Source of the DNA: Chalara sp. BL73
Taxonomy: Eukaryota > Ascomycota > Leotiomycetes > Helotiales
Reading direction: 5' to 3'
DNA: 64,000 nucleotides
NCBI GenBank assembly: GCA_918026815.1
Contig: CAKJVC010000033.1
Location: 1-64,000 of the forward strand
The notes below the pieces were generated by a model, which was not told the DNA's origin, searched no databases, and worked only from the letters and a program-made list of their open reading frames with translations. Numbering within the stretch: position 1 is the stretch's first letter; the number at the start of each line of letters is the position of its first letter. The position numbers and the translations under genes were made by a program. Positions 1 to 12,069 of this stretch are shown here, in pieces.

Positions 1-2993
1 TACAAATAGCTCTGATGAAAGTTTTGATCTTGGAAGGCATTATAGTGCCGGATATGGATCCGCAGCTATAGCGCCAACGCGAGTTGTCTAGTCACATAAA
101 ACATCCTGAGGTATGACAGAGAGTGCCGTACTTAGTTGAAAAACTTGATATACTGAAGAAGCGCACTGAAAATCGTTCTTGTTGTCGGGCTATCAAACTC
201 CGAATTCTGAGCACCGTATCCTCACAGAAAAGAAAATATTGGCTCCCCAGAAGCACGTCGCATCATTTTGATTTTTTGATCGGTCGTTTTACCGTAGTGA
301 TCGACTTGTGAATGGTATGGCGTAGCAATCCACTAGTATGGAATAAAAGGGGCTTGAGCGAGGCAGTGATCAGAAACTGAAGTGAAATAGAGGGTATTCA
401 ACCGAGCACCTGTGCATTAAATGGTTTGATTACTTGAAGAGGGTGTCAAATCCGTTGTTGGACGTCTACTGCGGTGAGTTAGGGGCAAAGGTGAGGTAAG
501 GAAAAAGTGGGTTGTAGGAAATCCCCATGCCTGCAAAGAGGCAATGGGATCATGCTAAATATATATTTAGTTTAGCAGAGAGGAGAAAGATCATGAACAA
601 ACTAGACCTAGAAAGTAATTTATAAATAAAGACGCTCAATTTCTTTTGTTTCAAAGTCAGGGTTGCGAACCAGTTGTCCATACACAGGATGCGCAAGAGT
701 AATATGGCATATATGATATCGGTCTTTAAGTATTTTGCTTAAATGGTTAGATTCGTATGCAGGCTACTTCCGCTCCAGTTTGAAATTCTCCAATTTTTAC
801 GCAGCGTCTCCTAATAGCAGTTTAGAGAAACAGAAGTAGATTGTCTACGACGAAGAGAAACCCGTCCCTGGACCCTGCATCACGGGAACCTTAACTGCCC
901 ACAATCCGTAACACTTCAATCCTACTTCCTGTCCCTTTTGCACCAACTGAATATAGCTCGTAATTCGCCTAATATTGGAGGCTTGTAAGTGTAGTTTATT
1001 CCAAAATGTTGATAATCAAAACACTCGAGAAGTACGTTCCATGGCGAGGCAAGAGCGAACCCTGATGGTTTGAAGGACTTGAAATACTCATTAGGCATGC
1101 ATAATACACGCCGAAGAGCCATTGGGCAAAATCGATGCCTTGAGGAAGGGTGCTGAAATCCAAGGCTGAGTAGCTTGAAAGTATTTACATGGGCCAGTGG
1201 GCAATTTTGTTTCCATCACGGAGGAACTTCTTAAGTATACTTAGACATTAGAGTACGCAATGGCGTACAAGGGATAGACCAACTAGAGTTCCTGATGCTA
1301 GCTGTTATATCAATAATATACAAACGAAGAACTACGTACATCATTAGTTGTGCAGATAGGTTAGATATATAAAGGAGCGAGAAGATGAAATAACTTCATA
1401 GCAAAACATAAGTATTGTACAAGAAAGAGTATGGTTGTTTTGGGTTGCGATCATGATATGATCAACTTGAGTTCCCGAAGGCGAGATCGCTATCATATCC
1501 CTCCATTTCGTCTCCTCAATAAAGGACATCTCAGGATCCCCTGAGCTGCATGTTCGCTCTTGATATTGTAGTTATTATAGTGATGGAATAGTGGCTTGGG
1601 CGGGCACAAGTTTGCTTCGGACATCGAGGCGCGATTGGGTTTTGGGGGCTATGTCTGAAAATGGCCGTGGACAAATTGATATCGAGTTGGATGACATGAT
1701 TTACATAAACTGTATGCTTGGATAAGATTATATTATCCTCTGAGAATCAGGATATCGGGCAAGTCGGGAAGCTGAAGAGGTGATGGTTGGGTCTTATGAG
1801 TCCTGTCGCAAGAAAAGCACTGGCTCCTTGACGTTAGCTGGTTCTTTCGCAAGCTCGCATCAGCAGTCGAAAGCAAAATGAATCCTTGATACCTCACCAG
1901 AAGGTTACCCAAGCGCCATGCCAGTGGCATCGTGTTTTCTAGTCTGGATAAGACCACCTTCCTTTCCTTCTCTCTCTCAAGCCAGAATCCTTCTTCTCGT
2001 GTGTCGAGCGTACATATCACCAATGTTCATTGCATCCAACTCCACAAGGAGGGAAGAATTCATTGATCTGTGTCTTGCCGCGCTTTATGTCCCTACCGTA
2101 CCCGGCATGGGAATTTTAATATCAACAATGGCCGTTTCAATCGGATATTTGGAATGCAATTGGCGTGTGCTGGGCTATATTTGTGGTTGCAGATCTCTGG
2201 AGCTTTTTGGGGGCTCGCTGTTGATGCAGACTTAGTGCTAGACGGATCACCTGCCAAAAAGTAGAGGGACCTCAAGGCTGCTGCCAGACATACATATACT
2301 GATCCTTCGGTTCAAAAGCTCCAATTGACTCAAAGTACAGAATTCGCAAAGCAAATAAATAGAGAAAATGAGGGAGGAAATTGACATTTCATTCCGTCGG
2401 TATCATGACTATGCTATAAACTCCAGCTGCCCATATGCATCCAGTCGTGAAAGTCATTAGCGCCTCTTCCATCCCTCCATCCTTTCCATGCATATGCCTC
2501 TCTTCATTTATACATATCCTCAGCTCTCCTACAGCCGGCTCTCGCCAGCACTGTCTCGTAAAAGAGCGTAATAATTCTTTAGTAAAATACAACAACGGAA
2601 ACCATGAACGCCAGGCAATGCGTGCGAGGAATAAGTATGTCGATGCTGGATCGACTCTGATGTTGATTTGCACGACCTGTCGTTTCTTCGTTTCGTGGGA
2701 GCAAAATTTGGGAAATGTCTTGTCTGTCGTTACTGTCATGGGTTTTTATAATACGGGTACAAGAATTGGAATAAGGAAAATTGTTCTCTCCGCGAAGTCT
2801 ATGAGAAGCATTGGTCTGTGTCCTTTGAAGTGTTTTGCAAAGTGTCGAGTGTCGGATCCAAGAACCAAGCTTCACTATCTTCAATCGTGAAGAAACGAAA
2901 TTTTTTGGTACACAATCACAAAAGTAATAGCAAGCCATCCGATCCAGCAAATAGGTGATCTTGTAGCTTCAATAGACAAAACCTAAATACTGT
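1..2993. other. Gene-free stretch, left edge
   Basis: Only short overlapping open frames on both strands are present, none with recognisable motifs, intron pattern or signal peptide. The part next to position 2994 should hold the 3' UTR of the J-domain gene. I see no RNA gene or repeat that I can support. Confidence 0.5.
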
Positions 2994-4901
2994 TTAGGTA
3001 TAGACCTCAGGGCCGCGTCTACTCGGGTACGCGTACCCGTGGTGAGGCTCACTACCCCGTCTATATGGATCCACAGGAGTTGCAGTTGCATAAGTGGTGG
3101 GTGGTGCATAGCTGTAAGAAACGTCTGAAGGTTTATATGCTTGTGCATATTTCACCTCTCCAAACAGAGTAGTGGGTGATCGTCCGCTGCTCGTAGCATG
3201 ACGAGTACTAGATTCCCGAGGGGCCATTGGTGGTCGAGCATCGCGGATCACAGGTTTTTCTTCTACATAGTAGATCTTAGCCTGCGATTGCGAACGCTGT
3301 GGAGCTTGACGAGATGAGCTGCTGCCTCTTGTAGCCAGAGGTGGGCGTTCAGTGGTGCGTCTACCGTCTCGAGAAGAGCTGCGATCTCGGGAATGCATAT
3401 AGACTCCATCATCGACATTATGCAGTTCGGAGCGATGTCGTGATGGTACTGCTTTGCTGTCGATGATGCTGTATTTAGTTGCCTTTGTGTGTTTCGAGCT
3501 TTCCCGTTCCCTTTCTCTCCGAGGTGGACTGCTAGAGTAACGTGGCGACCGATGGTGGGTAGGGGAATCTGAATCGGAGTCTGAAGCATACAGCTCAGCT
3601 TTCAACCTGCTTCCGCTTGATGCACCAGCCTGGAAGGTTTGGGCTCGGGGAAGAGGAGGCATCGCGCTTCTCTCAGATGATCGAGGATACTCTTGTGTTT
3701 TCGATCTGCTTGGCTTCTCTCTTCCAACCATTTGCTCCAGAATGGTGGGAGATGAAGAATGTGAGGGCATTTTCGGAGTCTTGATAATTGGGGGCGACGG
3801 CGGCTCCACAATCTGAATACCATCTCTCGTCCGAGAAGAACCTTTCGATCTTCTATGTTCCTTCTCAGACGTCTCCTTGCTTCGTGGTTGAGGGGTATCC
3901 GAGGTTCTTCGACTGCTTCTCGCAGACGACCGTCTAGGCGAGTCATCTTCACTAGGATAGTAGGAGTGAGGAGAAACATGTGTTGGCGAAGCGTGCTGTA
4001 CGTTGTATGTCGGGGGTGCAGCATAAGTTTCAGCTCTTCGCAACGGAGGAGCAACAAATTCTTTCTCCACAGGAACCGCTTTCGATCGTGCAGCTTGCAT
4101 GTACTGAGCGGCATAGTCCCTATGGGTATCCCATTTTTCTGCTAAAGGTGCCTCTTTCCGTCTCTCATCATGCCGGAGGGGATCCTCGCGCCGCTCCTTT
4201 CGCGGGGGTATCCTGTAATCATCCTCATCATCTTCAACATATGGCTGACTCCTGCTGTATTTCTCTTCCGCGCCTCTTCGCTTCTCTTTATCCCTAGACT
4301 TCTTCTTCTCCCCATGGGCGGCTCGTCTCGACTCCTTCTCCCATCTTTCCCTATCTCTGTCATCATCTCTGTATGATCGATCTCGATCTCGCTCTCCATC
4401 TCTCGTTGTGGGGCGTCTCCTGTCTGCTGACTCGTAACTGGCTGATTTCTTCGCTGCTCGTAAAGGTATTTCGTACTCGTCCTCGTGCGATCTCGATGTT
4501 GGACCCGGAGGAGGGTAGCTTGAGTGAGGACTCGAGTAAGGCGAAGGTGGTGGCCGCGAGGTAGAGAAGGTGGTAGGTCGTGGTTCGGCAGTCCTGATTT
4601 CGTATTCGAAAGGATTGCTCCTGGCGGTTGGTTTGCCACCTCCGGCCATTTCTGCTCTCAGCGCAAATAGCTTAACCTGGGCATCGTATTGTGCCCGCTT
4701 CCCTTCATCGCTGAGGATCTCATAAGCCTGTTGTACCTTCTGGAACTCATCTTGCTTGATCTTCTTCAACGCCACATCTTGCACTTTATCTGGATGACAC
4801 TTCAAAACCAGCTTCCGGTGTGCACTTCGAATCTCTGCTAGTTGTGCCTCCTTCTTCACGCCCAATATCTTGTACGGATCCGGGGGTAGGGTGGTCGCCA
4901 T
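2994..4901 (-). CDS. J-domain (DnaJ) protein with long disordered tail
   Basis: Single-exon gene of 635 aa starting at the ATG at 4901. Residues about 9-72 form a J domain with the HPD motif at 36-38, the loop that stimulates Hsp70 ATPase; this is seen directly. There is no Gly/Phe linker, zinc-finger domain or DnaJ C-terminal domain, so it is a class C J protein. The rest (about 90-635) is low complexity: a charged Arg/Asp/Glu/Lys block around 170-260, then Ser/Pro/Arg-rich sequence with repeated RSS, SRD and SPR dipeptides resembling RS-type splicing or nuclear proteins. An Hsp70 co-chaperone role follows from the J domain; client and compartment cannot be read, though the basic tail suggests the nucleus. 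The long frame without stops and the protein-like composition make the call secure. Confidence 0.93.
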   Translation of the reverse strand: MATTLPPDPYKILGVKKEAQLAEIRSAHRKLVLKCHPDKVQDVALKKIKQDEFQKVQQAYEILSDEGKRAQYDAQVKLFALRAEMAGGGKPTARSNPFEYEIRTAEPRPTTFSTSRPPPSPYSSPHSSYPPPGPTSRSHEDEYEIPLRAAKKSASYESADRRRPTTRDGERDRDRSYRDDDRDRERWEKESRRAAHGEKKKSRDKEKRRGAEEKYSRSQPYVEDDEDDYRIPPRKERREDPLRHDERRKEAPLAEKWDTHRDYAAQYMQAARSKAVPVEKEFVAPPLRRAETYAAPPTYNVQHASPTHVSPHSYYPSEDDSPRRSSARSSRRTSDTPQPRSKETSEKEHRRSKGSSRTRDGIQIVEPPSPPIIKTPKMPSHSSSPTILEQMVGREKPSRSKTQEYPRSSERSAMPPLPRAQTFQAGASSGSRLKAELYASDSDSDSPTHHRSPRYSSSPPRRERERESSKHTKATKYSIIDSKAVPSRHRSELHNVDDGVYMHSRDRSSSRDGRRTTERPPLATRGSSSSRQAPQRSQSQAKIYYVEEKPVIRDARPPMAPRESSTRHATSSGRSPTTLFGEVKYAQAYKPSDVSYSYAPPTTYATATPVDPYRRGSEPHHGYAYPSRRGPEVYT

Positions 4902-7900
4902 GCTTGATTGCTAAGTTGCTGACTGCTGACTTGGGAGGCAAATCTGGGGTGGTGTGCTGGTTATAAGAACGGCCTGAGGAGTCTATTGCATCGTAATCTG
5001 GCAGAAACGTGAATGTCGTGGTATCAAATGAGCAAGCAAGGCACTGTGAATCATTAAATATATTAAAAGGTGTAAAGCAGATGTATTATGGGAAGGAAGT
5101 GATTGTATTTATCGTGTCTCGGTCTGCGATGGCAATTTGATGTCCGGATCCTGGATTGCCCGTGGTTCTGTCTCGGATGATGATGATGATGTTCAGCGGT
5201 CGAGCCTCTGCTTCTGCTATACTCTGGTCTGGTCACGGGATCTGCGGTAGCGAGTAATGAGAGAGAGAGGCGTGCTTGGCATCACCAGCCACGTTCTTGT
5301 TGCCTGACAATGCAATGGGTATTTCAGGTTGACTCAGCAAGCCGCAGCAGAGATGTCTTCGTAAGCGCCGTGTGGCAAGTGACAAATTCGCCTTCGCCGA
5401 GGTGCCGTAGTATTCGAAAATGATGTGGAAGAAGTTGCAAGTTGAGGATATCGCCAGCAAGAGAACCTCGAGGAATAATAGAGGCAATGAGCAAATAAAC
5501 GAGGGGCGAGGCCCAGTAGTAGGTCTCAGTCCCGTTTGATGTACCCTGCAGTATTGAGTACGCAAGATCGAGGCGGTGAAGTACGTAGCCGCAAGGTAGC
5601 GCAGTGTTGATGGGACAACTAGTGAGCGATGTTGATTGAGGCAGAGGGGCGTATTGACCGGTACTATACTATACTGTACAGCCTTGCTAGAAAGAAAGGT
5701 GCGCCGGGGCGAACAAGAGAGTGAGCGCGGTCGGGCGGGCGGAACAGGTGGATGAAGAAGGATTGATGAAAGTTGAGTTGTAGGATATCTGTATGTATTA
5801 CAAAGTAGACGAAGCAACGGGGAGTTGGAGAGTCGCGACACTGATCGGGCGAAACCTGGTCCTTAAGCTGTTGGTCTGACAAGCTGAGGGATTCCGATCG
5901 TGGCTACGATAGCCTGGTCCCCCGTCTGGCGTAGCCTTTTTGAAGTTGCACCTGGAGAAGTGACTAGATACTCGATTTGTACGTATAGCAGTAATAGCTG
6001 AAGGATTGACGCCGTGAAGGAAGCGAGTATACTGTAAACCCTACTCTATTGTCTTGACGGGGCCGATGGGTTGCGGGTAGCTATGGGGAAAGCTGGGAAG
6101 CTGATCCGTAAGGATTCCCGAGCCAGGAAGAGTGTGGTATGTGGAGATGGAGGTGGGATAGGTGAGGTATCAATCTCATTCAGTCTCGTGCTAGAGAAGA
6201 AGCGTGATCTGAGAAGACGAAGTTGTTTTGTTTGTAGGTGATATGTAGAAAACAAATGCTTTTCGATTCCGCTCAGATGACTGAACAGGATTGCAACCAG
6301 CACCCCCTATCGAAGAAAGTCAACGACGTGGGGAGACACCACTGAAGAGGAGAATCTCAAGCCAGCCCAGGTAGTAAACACCTCCGAATAATACAGATCA
6401 CCGGATGATGAAACTAAAGACTTTCCCTCTCTTCAGGCCAGTAAACAAAGACCGCTTCATGTCCACTCCTGCGCATTCTCTCTAATCCTACCATCCACAT
6501 TACCCACCACCATTGCTAGTTAAACAATACTACATATGGAGTACAAATATCAACTCGGACGTGTTCCAGCGGCCCCAAGCAACTCTACTGGCAATGGGAA
6601 CCAGTCGGAACCCCACGATGCCTTTGCGTCAGCCCTCGTCCCTGGTTACTGTTGGCTGTGGGTGGTGGCCTCATGCAGTTTCTTGCACTGTCAGTGCCAA
6701 TGATCGGACTACTCTATTGAGCAAATGGGGGTTAGTATAGACACACACCTAGATCACTCGATCGTGTGCTAAAAGTGTGTAGGTTACTAGTTGGGAGCTC
6801 AATCATGGGTGATTTAGGGTTGCTTCCATGATCGCCTGCAGCTGTTGCCGTCGTCGCCAAAAGGGTATTTACTGTAAGAGACAGCGCAACATCTCGTGTG
6901 TGGATAGTAACAGCGCCGTCATGATGACATTATCAGCTATGTAATGATGATGCTGATTGATACAGCATCAAAACGAACAGCCACACCTGTATGCTCACAC
7001 CATCGATTCCTGCGTCCAAGCCTATTCATTCCCCTGGACATCCATGGGCCGGTCAACCTTAGCTTGCCGTTCAATGGTTCGCAGCATCAGGGCAACTCAA
7101 GTCAGCCGCGCCCTGAATATTGGCACTCTACTGTTTTTAGTGAGCGTCAAAATCCCAGTCCCCGACGAATCGGCTGGTTCAATAATACGTTATCGATACT
7201 TACTGTTTCAGCGGTGTGTTCCCGTATATCCACAGGCATATCTGAACCAAGCGAGAGGGGGGCCAGCCAGATGTACAGTACTTCATCGTTGGGTCCCCCT
7301 TCTCTTGCATATTCCCCTACTTACCGAGCCACTCGTCTGATATCCAGTCCCTAATAGCCTGTCCAGCTTCATGTATCCAGATGTTCCTGGACCCTTTAGC
7401 AAGACACCACGCAGCTGTAAGCTCCACACCGGGAAACCCAAGCAACTACTAGCAGTCTGCCTCGGTCATACAAATGAATGGATGAATCGCCTCAGCTGTG
7501 TGACGGTGATACTTACAGTACTACCAGGACTACCGATGTTCTACCCACCCTTTTTGAGGATACTACCCCGGTAGGTACGGGAGCGATGGGAAGATCATCC
7601 TGTATCGCCAGTCGCGGTTGCATATTCTGTGAATTCACCTGCATTTGTGCATGTGTTTGTTTGAGACGCTCGCCAAAGGTTGATGCTGATTCGATGTCAA
7701 GTTTGGGGTCCACATGGCATGTTCTGCTTCGTTGTTCTAGTGTGCCAATCTTCGCCTTACAGTAGGAGAGTTACCGTACTGTATAAAATACCGCATTTCC
7801 TCATCTTCTATCCTATCGGTCAGTTCGAGGTTATGGGTATTAGCTACGGTATACTCTTAAGGAGGCTTGAGTAGCATGCTGATGGGGAGCTTTTCCGTAT

Positions 7901-8765
7901 GGGTCCCAGGACCTGTCACGGGCACGGGGGGGATATGCTTCCTTCATTCCATCGTGCTCCTTCTCTGCCGCGTTCCCCAGACTCCTTGACCTCAATCCCG
8001 AAATCAACTAGGTTAACTATTCCTGTGTTACCTGGTGGACTTCCTCCCACATCGCTTCCCGGTTCATCAAAAGCAGATGTGAATATACTGTGATGAAGCT
8101 GTATCCTTAATTGGCGGTTCACCCAGCGCTTAAAAGAAAGACAGCAACCGCCCTGGAGGGGTTCTCAGTGCGGGGTCGGTGTGGCTCAAAAGAACCCTGA
8201 ATCCCATGTCGGTGCTGGCTTGTGCAAAATCCATCAAGATACGCGTACTATTTCAGGCATTCATTGATTGTACCTTGAAAGAAGTAAAGCACAGAAATGA
8301 GTGGAAACGGGCGAGAACACTCCATAGTCTAGACTTTGCTGCGGGTGGGATGTGGCAGTGGTCCCAGACCTTGTTTTCGGGGCGTGGGCCATACAGTAGA
8401 CAAGGCCATTCATTGCCTTGGTAGGGCGAGGCTAGATTTAACAGACACGAGTATGACGATAAGCTATAGAACCGGGGAGAGGAGAGCTGTCATCTCTGTT
8501 ATTGCAGGGCGGTCGGCCAGCTATACGATGCTGACGATACGTGGCTTAGTTAAGAAGGAGAAGAAATGTGTCAATGATGGTTGGGTTGAGGAGATTCTGC
8601 ATTGGGCACCAATGGAGGTGAAGACATCGTGAACTTCGAGTCGCTTCCAGATCAGAGGAATTAAAGGTTTAGTTCTCAGTAAACCTGTAGAGCAACAGGC
8701 ATAATTGTGATAACTGAAAGAGGACAATTGTTTTACAATAATTCTACAGGCTCTTTACTCTCAAG
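4902..8765. other. Long intergenic stretch upstream of the J-domain gene
   Basis: About 3.9 kb with no gene I can support. The first kilobase is probably promoter and 5' leader of the J-domain gene. A 202-codon minus frame at 5233-5841 starts at TTG, lacks recognisable motifs and reads like leader DNA. Between 6.8 and 8.1 kb the motifs TACTGTA and TACAGTA recur, but I see no coding exons around them. Confidence 0.4.
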
Positions 8766-10613
8766 TCATGCCTGAATGGGCCGGGGATGTGACTTTCTCC
8801 TCCATACTCCAACGAACCCTCCACCTTCAGTCCTGAGGCCGACTTTTGGCCTACATATCCATTCCATAGGCGTGTCATCCCTTACAGGTGAGATACCCTG
8901 CTCAACTGATCCACCCTGAGGGTCACTTGCTTTATTACCTGCCGATTTTTCGTTGGTAGCAATAGTGGCTCTAGGGACAACTGCTCGGATGTCCCATTCC
9001 CTGCCTCCAACTCCTACTCCCTTCCCAACTTCCACTACCTTCTCCAGAACAAAGGGCAAGCTCTGCTTTCTTACCTCTCCAGAGCACTTGATGATCTGGG
9101 TCACGCTCGGATTCCACGTAATCAGGATACCACCTGGCTTCAAGCTCTGCCCCACTATGTCGAGATAAAGCTCTGTTGCAGGTAGATCTAAAATGGCGTG
9201 CGCAAGGAAAGGCATGCCGCCAGTTGCAGATAATCGTCTGGAGAGGTAATCTGGGATCGTGCCGACGTGGAAGTCTATGCACGGGTAGTAGATGCCACGA
9301 TTGTAATTACGGACAACTTTGCGAGCAAAGTTAGAGTGCGCGGCCGAGTTATCCAGGGTATGAACGATAGCACGACGGTTTGAGAGATATCTTGCATATT
9401 GCTCTTCTTGCTGTGATCTTGTGATCGTCTGGGCTGAACGATTAGCACCGCCTTGTTGCTTCATTCTTTCCAAAGTCCGCCGTTCTTCCTCGGAGGAATT
9501 ATTCAAATTAAGCATGTATTCCTCTCCTGGCTTCACGGCCACTCTGCGTGTGGCTAAGATCTCTTGTGTTTCATGCGATTGATTTGTCACACCTATGGGG
9601 ATGATGATGTCTTGACTTCCATTGGTAGGCTCTTGCTCTCTACTCTGCCCTTCTTCGATATGTGTCTTGGTCAAGGTTGTCGGTTCGCTTTCGGAAATTA
9701 AAACAGAGGTCATTTTCACTTTATCTGGTATTACTGGAGCCAGGGGATTGGCTGAGTGGATAGCTTGTGCAAGATGTAGAGTCAATGCACCATGGCCAGT
9801 TCCAGCTTCGAATATCTCGAACACACCATCGTCTTCTCTAGTTCGCAATGCGTCTGGCATATACTTTTCGAATTTGGCATATTCCGAATCTGACAGGCGT
9901 GATCGAGCATGGTCTGACAATGATGGCTGGACAGGATGTAGGTCTAGCAGCGATACGATCAGACTGGCATCCTGAGAGTAGATCTACTGTCAAGTAATTA
10001 GCACGTTCTTGCGAACATTGAGCTCGGAACTGCAATATAGGAGGTGCTCGTATCAGAAGGTCTCCAAGATAATCCTCATTGTTACTTGTAACTAAGAACA
10101 GGTCTGTGATATATCTTTTGCGTTTTTCATCATGTAGCGGAACGGCAGGGGCTAGACCTTGATGGCCGCAGTGAATTGAGACGAGAGGAAGCTTACAGGT
10201 GTCACAAGTCGTGGGGTCAGATCACAGTATTGGGCCAGTGTAGGTCGATGTATGCGATATGTTATATGACTTCGGCCTGCTTGTTGAACAGTATCCAGCA
10301 CATTCTTGCCAATCACATCATTAGCATCGACATGGTGTTTGGTTCCCTCAAATTTGATCTTCTCATTCGGAAGAAGAGGTTTCGATAGGGTGATGAAGGC
10401 GTTTTTGCCGTCGTGCTTCAGTAGGACAACATCGTTTTCTAAGGCTCTAGTTGGCACAGTTCTCCTGGAGATTAGGTTGAGTGAGTGGACGATACCTTGA
10501 ATTTTTGTACTTGACGACAGCCGCCGTGTGCATCCCGTGCATATGAGGCTATTGCTACTTAGCAATCGGCCTGCTGTGCGGGGATTGATGGTACGAAGCG
10601 GAAGGATTGTCAT
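8766..10613 (-). CDS. Mitochondrial tRNA (adenine-N1) methyltransferase, TRM61/Gcd14 family
   Basis: Two exons: 10613-10197 and 9983-8766, joined in phase 0 (donor GTAAGC, acceptor GTAG), giving 544 aa. The junction reads RLVTP then IYSQDASLI, which fits the family. Residues 1 to about 55 are rich in Arg and Ser with few acidic residues and look like a mitochondrial presequence. A TRM61-type N-terminal domain follows (VVLLKHDGK; KHHVDANDVIG). The SAM-binding motif I is FEAGTGHG at about 197-204, and a DLPATELYLD segment occupies the place of the family's catalytic DLP motif. Known members methylate N1 of adenosine 58 (or A9/A58 in organelles) in tRNA. The presequence and single gene suggest the organellar enzyme (TRMT61B-like) rather than the nuclear Trm6-Trm61 complex; that is inference. 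It is divergent from the hydrolase at 10852. Confidence 0.85.
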
Positions 10614-10851
10614 TTAGTTTACATTGTGCGCAAAAAATTCGAGTTGAGGTGGAAGTGGAGCCCCAACCAGAAATTCACATGCGCTTGCAGCTGCCAGCCA
10701 GCAGGGATCAACTTTGGGGTAGCTTCACAAGTTAGTACTTAAGCTGGATTGGAGTCGAATAACGCCCCATTTTAGGGAACAGTTAGTATCTTTCTATTTG
10801 CATCCATCGAGTATACAATCAAGCTTCTGGTAATCAACACTGCCTTTCACT
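10614..10851. promoter_or_regulatory. Shared divergent promoter, 238 bp
   Basis: This is all the DNA between the start codons of the TRM61-like gene (minus) and the hydrolase gene (plus), so it must hold both promoters and both 5' leaders. I see no clear TATA box or named regulator site. Confidence 0.6.
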
Positions 10852-11806
10852 ATGCCCACTGAAACCGACGGTGTCCATAAAATTGGGGATGTAGAGCTCT
10901 ACACCAAAACCTGGAAAGTGAGTATAACTCGAGCTCTTAGAACTGTCTAGCTGACATGTGGAGCCCGATGGACCTCCCAAAGCGAAACTCATCTTCGTTC
11001 ACGGCTTCAATGATCATATAGGGCGATACTACGAGCTCTTCCCGACTCTTGCAGGCCGTGGCATCGAAACCCATTCCTTTGATCAGCGAGGCTGGGGACA
11101 ATCCGTCAAGAAGCCCTCGGATATGGGTAAGACAGGCCCAACTACGCTTGTCATATCCGATCTCGTGTCGATCATCAAATCGCAGCTACCATCTGCCGTG
11201 CCACTATTCGTCTTAGGACATAGCATGGGCGGTGGAGAAGCAGTAACTTTGGCCTCAGAACCATTATATGCGGACCTCATCCCGCACATTAGAGGGTGGC
11301 TGCTCGAGAGCCCCTTCATCGACTTTACACCTGAAGCAAAGCCTTCGTCTGTGAAGGAGTTTGTTGGGAGGCTCGCTAGTAAGATATTACCCATGCGGCA
11401 GCTGTATAATCCTCTTCCAGCAGAGAACTTGACAAGAGACCCGGAAGTGGTGAAGTCCCTCCTAGAGGATAAATTACTGCATGGTACCGGAACCTTGGAG
11501 GGATTGGCAGGCATGATAGACAGGACAGCACTTTTATGCGGAGGGAAAACCAAACTGAATAAGGGTGTCAAAAGCATTTGGCTCGGCCACGGTACTGCGG
11601 ACAAAGGCACATCTTATGCAGCAAGCAAGAGGTGGTTTGATGCGCAACTTGATGTGGAGGACAAGGAGTTCAAATCATACGAAGGGTGGTCGCATCAGTT
11701 GCATGCGGATTTGCCTGAAAACAGAGGTATATTTGCAAAGGATGTGGCGGATTGGATATTGACAAGATCCGGGTCTGAATCTAAGAATGGAGAGGCCAAA
11801 TTATGA
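10852..11806 (+). CDS. Alpha/beta hydrolase, monoacylglycerol lipase-like
   Basis: Two exons: 10852-10917 and 10964-11806, with a 46-nt intron (donor GTGAGT, branch CTGAC at 10951, acceptor GGAG), giving 302 aa. The junction reads YTKTWK then PDGPPKAKLIFVHGF, continuous for the family. The oxyanion-side motif is FVHGF. The nucleophile elbow is GHSMGG with Ser at about residue 109; the likely acid is the Asp in GTADKG and the base the first His of WSHQLHAD. Length and order match yeast Yju3 and animal MGL, which release glycerol and fatty acid from monoacylglycerols on lipid droplets and membranes. No signal peptide or membrane segment is seen. The substrate is inferred from the family; another esterase activity is possible. 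Confidence 0.9.
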
Positions 11807-11842
11807 GTTATTGACTGCGGAGTACGGTGTGTGGATTTTGGG

Positions 11843-12069
11843 TCACTTAGGGAGTTGAAGAATGATACCATGCTTGATCTGACAGGACCAATTGGTCGTA
11901 CGTAGGTTTGCACGAAGTCCTGGAGCACCTGTATAAGGGACTTGAGATTTGATTTCGGCATCGCCAAGATCCGCCTTGATTTCATTTTGTACAAGTGCAT
12001 TGAATTTGCGCATTTGCAGCTCTAACTCTTGCTTCTCAGATTTAAACGGCAAATATGCAGAGTCTCTTG
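11843..12069 (-). CDS. Possible terminal exon of an unidentified small gene
   Basis: A minus-strand open frame of about 75 codons ending at 11843 reads like a protein (LPFKSEKQELELQMRKFNAL, then QVPYTGAPGLRANLRTTNW). It is preceded by a textbook branch point CTAAC and acceptor CCACAG, putting the exon start at 12069. A second protein-like frame upstream (about 12120-12240, with VFEQVLKLSTRDAETRRL) could be an earlier exon, but I could not join them with matching splice phase or find the start codon. It may be a real small gene, tail to tail with the hydrolase, or a remnant. No family recognised. Confidence 0.3.

Noticed and set aside
2389..2950. Overlapping frames of 116-151 codons on both strands
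   Set aside because: They mirror each other, lack motifs, and lie just downstream of the J-domain gene where a 3' UTR is expected.
3602..4639. Long minus frames of 165-170 codons inside the J-domain gene
   Set aside because: Same strand, other frame; shadows of Ser/Arg/Pro-rich codons.
5233..5841. 202-codon minus frame upstream of the J-domain gene
   Set aside because: Starts at TTG, composition unlike protein, no domain, and it sits where the promoter and leader of the J-domain gene should be.
6944..7354. Two overlapping plus frames of 127-136 codons
   Set aside because: No recognisable family, no splice context, both in the same DNA in different frames.
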